Assembly: GCA_023213395.1 (NCBI GenBank)
Contig: CM041465.1
Coordinates: 122,209,741-122,273,740 of the forward strand
DNA: 64,000 nucleotides
Direction of reading: 5' to 3'
DNA from: Cycas panzhihuaensis
Lineage: Eukaryota; Cycadophyta
Shown here: piece after piece, positions 59,524-64,000 of the stretch
How positions within the stretch are numbered: position 1 is the stretch's first letter
How the letters are laid out: every line of letters begins with the position of its first letter
Made by a program: the position numbers and the translations under genes
Notes under the pieces: model-generated
The model's database searches: none
The model's input: the letters and a program-made list of their open reading frames with translations, nothing else
What the model was told of the DNA's origin: nothing

Positions 59524-62500
59524 TGCTTTCAGTTTAGAAAGATAAAAAATATGAAGAAGAAACTTAAAAAAAATGAATTATACCCGTTTTAAGTTACAAG
59601 ACCACTTCGCTTGCCACTTACTTTTAGATCTATATGATTAATCTTTGCTATAAATTAGCTTAAAATAAGCTATATGAAAGGCAAATGAAAACCTAAAATA
59701 TATATTATAAGTGATCAATAAGAAATAAAATAAAGATCTCCTTAAAAAAAAATTGGAAGATAAGTCTGTTGGGATATCTTAAATGCTTAAGTTAAGAAAC
59801 TTTAAAGTTATACTAAATAATGCCAAAATAAAGTGAAATTACATCAACTTGAAGATCAATAAAATATCTAGTCAATGAAATTGACTGTTTTGAAAATGGA
59901 TTCCTACAAGTCAAGATTTTAATGTATAAAGAATGCAGTCCTTGTTTGAGGCTTAACAGGAGCCTAGGGCTCAAAATATTACGAAATGCTAGTAAAAAAC
60001 TTAGAGAATAATGTAAAATGATTAAATATAGTTTAGAGAGTTTTTTAATATATTTTTTCGTTAAAAAACTTGAGAAATAATGTATAAAAATATGTAATAA
60101 TGATAATTTAGAAGTTGTTGTGTACCTTAACTTTCATAGCTTAGAGCACCTATAAAATAGACTAAAAAATGAAATAAAAATAACTTAAAACTACAAGTCT
60201 CTAAAAAATCTTTCACTAGAATTAGACGGTACTCAATTCTGAGCTATAAATCTTAAGATATTAAAGAAATTGTTAAAAGTGTCCTTCTAAGGTTAATAAA
60301 AAAGGTAATATAAATAATGTCAAATTTGACCTACATAAACTTACAAGATAATGAATCAAATCAAGCAAAAATACCTTTAGGCAGTAGTGCTCTAAATAAG
60401 GATTCCAATGAATCTTACGGTTTGGAAATCTGATTTCCGGTTGAGGAGATACAACTGAAAATGTAAGTAGTACCTTTTATATAAATATATTAAAAAACAC
60501 TAAAGTGTCACTTTTATCGATTAAAATAATGATTAAAACAAATGCTAAAAAGTAAAAGAAGTAGATAATGATGAAAATAGATTGTTGTAGAGTAGATCTA
60601 GATAAAAAATGATCTCTTGGTGATAAAGTATAACTTGATAAAAAAAGGGATTTTGTAATAATAACTTTAAAAACATTGAAAAAATGATAATTGACTTTAA
60701 ACTGATTAGAAATAGGTCAAATCAGCTCTAAATATAGAAAATAACCAGTTGAAATTACACCTCAGAAAATTCTAGACTCAATGGGATAGGTTCGTCAGAA
60801 ACTGATACTAGAGTCAAGAGATGTGATAAAAATTAGCTAAGTACCTTATGTTTTAATGAAAAATTAAAAAAAAAAAAAAGAAAAAAGGTTATAAAGTTAG
60901 AAAGCCCCTTTAATAGAATAGATAAAGGTCACATGGAATAGTATGGAACCATGGGCTAAGACTTAAAGGGGCTTAAGCCTTTTAAAATGAGGTTTAATTA
61001 AAATAAACTTTGTAAAGATTTATGTCAACTCTTATAACATTGAAATGTAAAAAATTGAATAGCAACGAAATGTTGTGGTTGTGTAGAGCTTAACGGAGGT
61101 AAAAAAAACTTTGAATACCCTCAGATCTAAGCTAAGATAGACTTATAAAGGGTGCCTGATTAGGGCAACTTTAGATTTTATAAAAAAATTTTTAAAAAAT
61201 AAAAAACAAACAATGAAAGGTTGATGAAAAACTTGAGAAAACAGAGCCGAGGCTAGATCTCACTCTATAAGCCATGGAATGAGGTAAAATTTGACAGAAA
61301 ACAAGGTGTCTTAGGTATCCATGTGCTAATAAATTTTCACAATGATCCGTTGCTTATGCATTGAGAACGAGCCTACAGATTGAACGGAAGCTAAACGGAG
61401 TAGCAGTTGATCAAGATGAGAAATCTCCTTGTACAATCAATGAAATCTCAAACTGTTTCTTTCACTGGATCACTGACTTAATAAGAATCATAATGAGTGG
61501 TCACTTATAGGGGTTTCAAGCACTAGATCTGCTGCATAGGCTTTCTGAATTGAGGGTATTAAGTTGCCCAAAAAATAAACATAAAATTTAAAAATATTTT
61601 TTTGATATGATAAACAATTAAACACCTTTAGAAATTGACTAGATATGGGTGCAAAGGGTCTACAGAGATAGATCAATAAAAAATATTTTAAAAAAATATA
61701 AATTTTTATATAAAAAATAAAAAAATATATCAATAGAAGGATGAACTTAGAGGAAAAACTTCATTAGGTTAGATATGACCAATGGAGAAATAAAATCTGA
61801 CGAAACTAGAGGACTAGCTTGATATAGTTGATGGCAAGATCTCTGTTAAATTTTGTGACAAACAGATGCTTATATGCAAAGAATGAGGCTTTGGTTCCCA
61901 GGGAGGTTGTACACTTATATGGAGACTGTGTGACCCAAGAAAAGCTTAAAATTAGGCTGAAATTGCTCGGTCTATCTTGTATCAGACCTATATCCTTGTC
62001 ACATAAAAAAATTGATGAAAAAAGAAGCTAAAACAATCAAATGAGAGAAGGGGCAGTGGGGTTTTATTGCTAAAAAAAAGGTCAAACTTCTGAGAGGGAA
62101 ATCTCTTTGTCAAAGTATAAAAAATTAAAACCGTCAAATCTAATGCGGAGCTGGCTCAAAGAGCTTCGAAATGACTAGTGATTTGCTATGGTTTCATTCA
62201 ACGTGGAGACTACATCAGCCTATAAATGCACAAGTTCCTTCTTAAACCTTAAAAAAATGGTGAATAGACAATAAAATCTTATAAAATATCAAATGAAAAC
62301 TTAGTATAACTTCTCCAAAAAACTTGTTAAGCTGAATATGCACTAAATATTGCATAGATCTGAAAAAAAATATTAAATAAATAGACAAAATACACCAGAA
62401 ATAGCCAAGTATTTGATGAAATATGAAAAACTTATTAATAAAAGCTTTGTAGAGTGATGAAATCTTGAATATTTATAAATTGTAGCTATGCTCCTGCATA

Positions 62501-62718
62501 GATCTATGAAAATATGTGTCATTTTATAAATATAAATAAGAAATAATTAGATTTTTGATAAAAAATAATACAAGAAATTGTAAAGAAACTTTACAAAAAA
62601 TGAATATAACCAATATTGGCTTGCTGTGAGTAGATCTACTATATATGCCAATGAATCTCCTTTCTTCTTAAAAAAACTTTAACAGGCCAGCAATCTAAGC
62701 AATATGCCAGCAATCTAT
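59120..62718 (-). other. Copia-5 non-coding leader, 3.6 kb
   Basis: AT-rich, purine-biased on the plus strand, with no coding motif on either strand. It contains a microsatellite (59463-59524). A short plus-strand open frame at 61828-62031 has no recognisable product. Confidence 0.7.
59463..59524. repeat. TA then GTAT microsatellite
   Basis: About 17 TA units followed by about 7 GTAT units. Confidence 0.93.
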
Positions 62719-62730
62719 CCTCTGATACCA
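62719..62730 (-). other. Copia-5 primer binding site
   Basis: Minus strand TGGTATCAGAGG, one mismatch to the initiator-Met-tRNA site, two bases from the LTR. Confidence 0.9.
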
Positions 62731-62732
62731 AA

Positions 62733-63076
62733 TGAAGGATCATACAATAATGGTGACATAGCAGAGCATAATCAAATAATGGAAAACATTGTAGCATAAA
62801 CACATAAGCCTTTATATTAAATCCATTTTTGAGTGAGTACATAGCAAATTTCTAATATAGATAGTGTCTAAAGACACCAGGGTTACACACCCCTCCAAAT
62901 ATATAGTTTGGGGGAGGAGGGAAACTCCTTAACCCCTAAAATTCAAACAACAATAAAATATTACATAACTTAATAAGTTAACTCAAATCAACTCAACCTT
63001 ACCTGACTTACCTTCATATGTGTGCACTCACATGTGTACAATGGTAGGAGTGGAGTGAGGAACATTAATCCCAACA
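62733..63076 (-). repeat. Copia-5 5' LTR (right copy)
   Basis: 344 bp, TGAAGGATCATAC...AATCCCAACA, aligned with the left LTR apart from one small insertion near 63020. Confidence 0.93.
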
Positions 63077-63081
63077 AAGTG

Positions 63082-63496
63082 TTCTTCTTCTTTTATGCTT
63101 CACTAGAAGGAGTCTCTCTTTATGAAGCCTATAAGGATTATTGTTCATTATATATAACTTTCTATGAGTCATTGTAATATTTTAGAAATCCCAAGAATCC
63201 CCTTAATTTAGTGATATCCTTAAGTGTGGGCTATTTTAGGATAACTTTAATATTTATAGGGTTTACCTTAACTCATTCTCTAGAGATGATATGACTTAGG
63301 TACTCAACCTCTTCTTTTACAAAACTACACTTAAAGTATTTTACTTATAAGTAATTTTCTTATAGTAGGTTTAAGACTTACTAATATGGATGACGTGTTC
63401 CTTCCACCACTGATTGAATATTAGAATATTATTAAAGAAGTAAGCATAAATTTCCATAATAACAATGCCAAAATACTATTCATTAATACTTAGAAT
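63082..63496 (-). pseudogene. Gypsy-A reverse transcriptase fragment
   Basis: Minus strand FFNNILIF near 63420 is the RT palm with both catalytic Asp changed to Asn. WWKEHVIHI and HLRISLN-stop-GDSWDF follow (connection-domain start). The upstream part of RT is cut off by the LTR at 63497, and the downstream part is interrupted by Copia-5. Confidence 0.72.
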
Positions 63497-64000
63497 TATT
63501 GAGAAGATAAGGTCCTAACCCTTAAACCGCCACCAAGATCTAAACTATTCTTGCAACTAGTTACAGGAATCTAAACTAAAATTTAACATGCAAGTTCTTA
63601 AACCATAGATAAAACAATAAAATAAACAAGAAAACCAAGCATCACATGTACACCTAATATAACGTGGTAAAACCCTAGCATTATGCCAAGAAAACATCTA
63701 CACAGGAAAGGTATCAATCTTTATTATTATAGAAAGGAGAAAATGTACATAATCTTGTAGCAGAGTGCTCACAACAACAACAACTAGCCACCTAACTCCT
63801 CACAGTATATTGAACACTATCAACATAATAAAAAATGCCCTAAATCAGGCTACATGAGAGGGTCATCCAAGGTACAAATCTTGACCGTAGAATCTAGGGT
63901 ATTTTGAGCGAATGACTCAGATTCTCTTTACAATTTAATATACTTTCTAGTGCTAAATTTTTGGGTAGGGGGCTATCGCATATATCGAACACCAATCAAC
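63497..64000 (-). repeat. LTR of the Copia-3 family, truncated by window edge
   Basis: TATTGAGAAGATAAGGTCC aligns with the Copia-3 LTRs through to about 63978 (GGGGGCTATCGC). There it departs from the family, just where the GC-rich block should begin. This could be an insertion, a deletion or a junction inside the LTR. Orientation follows Copia-3. Confidence 0.85.

Larger units (their letters stand above)
58072..63076 (-). mobile_element. Copia-5: gag-only, apparently non-autonomous LTR element
   Basis: LTRs at 58072-58401 and 62733-63076. An exact 5 bp target duplication AAGTG lies at 58067-58071 and 63077-63081. Primer site and polypurine tract (minus CTATTAAGGAGGAGAA) are present. The only coding text is a gag remnant at 58647-59119, next to the 3' LTR. 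No protease, integrase or RT motif occurs in its 5 kb. The host is the Gypsy-A pol, whose RT/RNase H text continues on both sides. Confidence 0.87.
28085..64000 (-). mobile_element. Gypsy-A: minus-strand chromovirus split by Gypsy-D and Copia-5, continues past window
   Basis: The 3' LTR is 28085-28256 (TGTGGTAAGCCC...ATCACA) with a polypurine tract to its right. The chromodomain and C-terminal half of integrase end at 29153. The N-terminal half of integrase with RNase H resumes at 57052-58071, and RT at 63082-63496. Domain order and orientation of the three pieces are exactly those of a single element. The 5' LTR is not in the window. Confidence 0.72.

Noticed and set aside
61828-62031. Plus-strand 67-codon open frame in Copia-5
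   Set aside because: It is antisense to the element, short and AT-rich, with no recognisable motif. Expected by chance in 3.6 kb of non-coding DNA.

Overview
This 64 kb window looks like intergenic DNA from a large plant genome. It is AT-rich and contains no recognisable host gene, rRNA, tRNA gene or CRISPR array. Almost everything that can be identified is decayed LTR retrotransposon, both Ty1/copia and Ty3/gypsy. The plant assignment rests on initiator-Met-tRNA primer sites (TGGTATCAGAGC-like) at most 5' LTRs, on chromodomains at the end of several gypsy integrases, and on nesting of elements inside elements. A gymnosperm or another big-genome plant fits best, but the species cannot be read from the sequence.

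Layout. Copia-1 (1603-8848, minus) has paired 569/568 bp LTRs, primer site, polypurine tract and a broken gag-pol. Left and right of it are old sequences without recognisable genes. From about 10.8 kb a very old plus-strand gypsy (Gypsy-0) shows gag remnants, is split by Gypsy-B (12012-25580, minus), resumes at 25581, and is cut again inside its reverse transcriptase at 28084 by Gypsy-A (minus). Gypsy-B itself holds Gypsy-C (13919-20354, minus), and one of its LTRs has swollen by a roughly 1 kb TA microsatellite.

Gypsy-A runs from 28085 past the right edge. Its integrase is split between 29153 and 57052 by plus-strand Gypsy-D, whose LTRs are at about 29155-30040 and 56055-57051. The span of Gypsy-D contains a Tat-like gypsy (about 30054-38700, minus) that carries Copia-2 (31563-36675). 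It also contains an older copia (Copia-4, gag and LTR at 45818-49166) carrying Copia-3 (40499-45817), and Gypsy-E (51755-55923, minus) inserted just before the Gypsy-D chromodomain. Further right, Gypsy-A is interrupted by Copia-5 (58072-63076), an apparently gag-only element with an exact 5 bp target duplication, and by another LTR of the Copia-3 family at 63497.

None of the polyproteins is intact. Stops, frameshifts and lost catalytic residues mean that every element here is dead or would depend on enzymes supplied from elsewhere. The observations most worth following are a 166 bp duplication flanking Gypsy-C, a leader block shared by Gypsy-B and Gypsy-C although their LTRs differ, the gag-only Copia-5, the GC-rich repeat ORF in the Copia-1 leader, and the single-LTR TA expansion. 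Element names such as Copia-1 or Gypsy-B are local labels. All similarity statements were made by eye.
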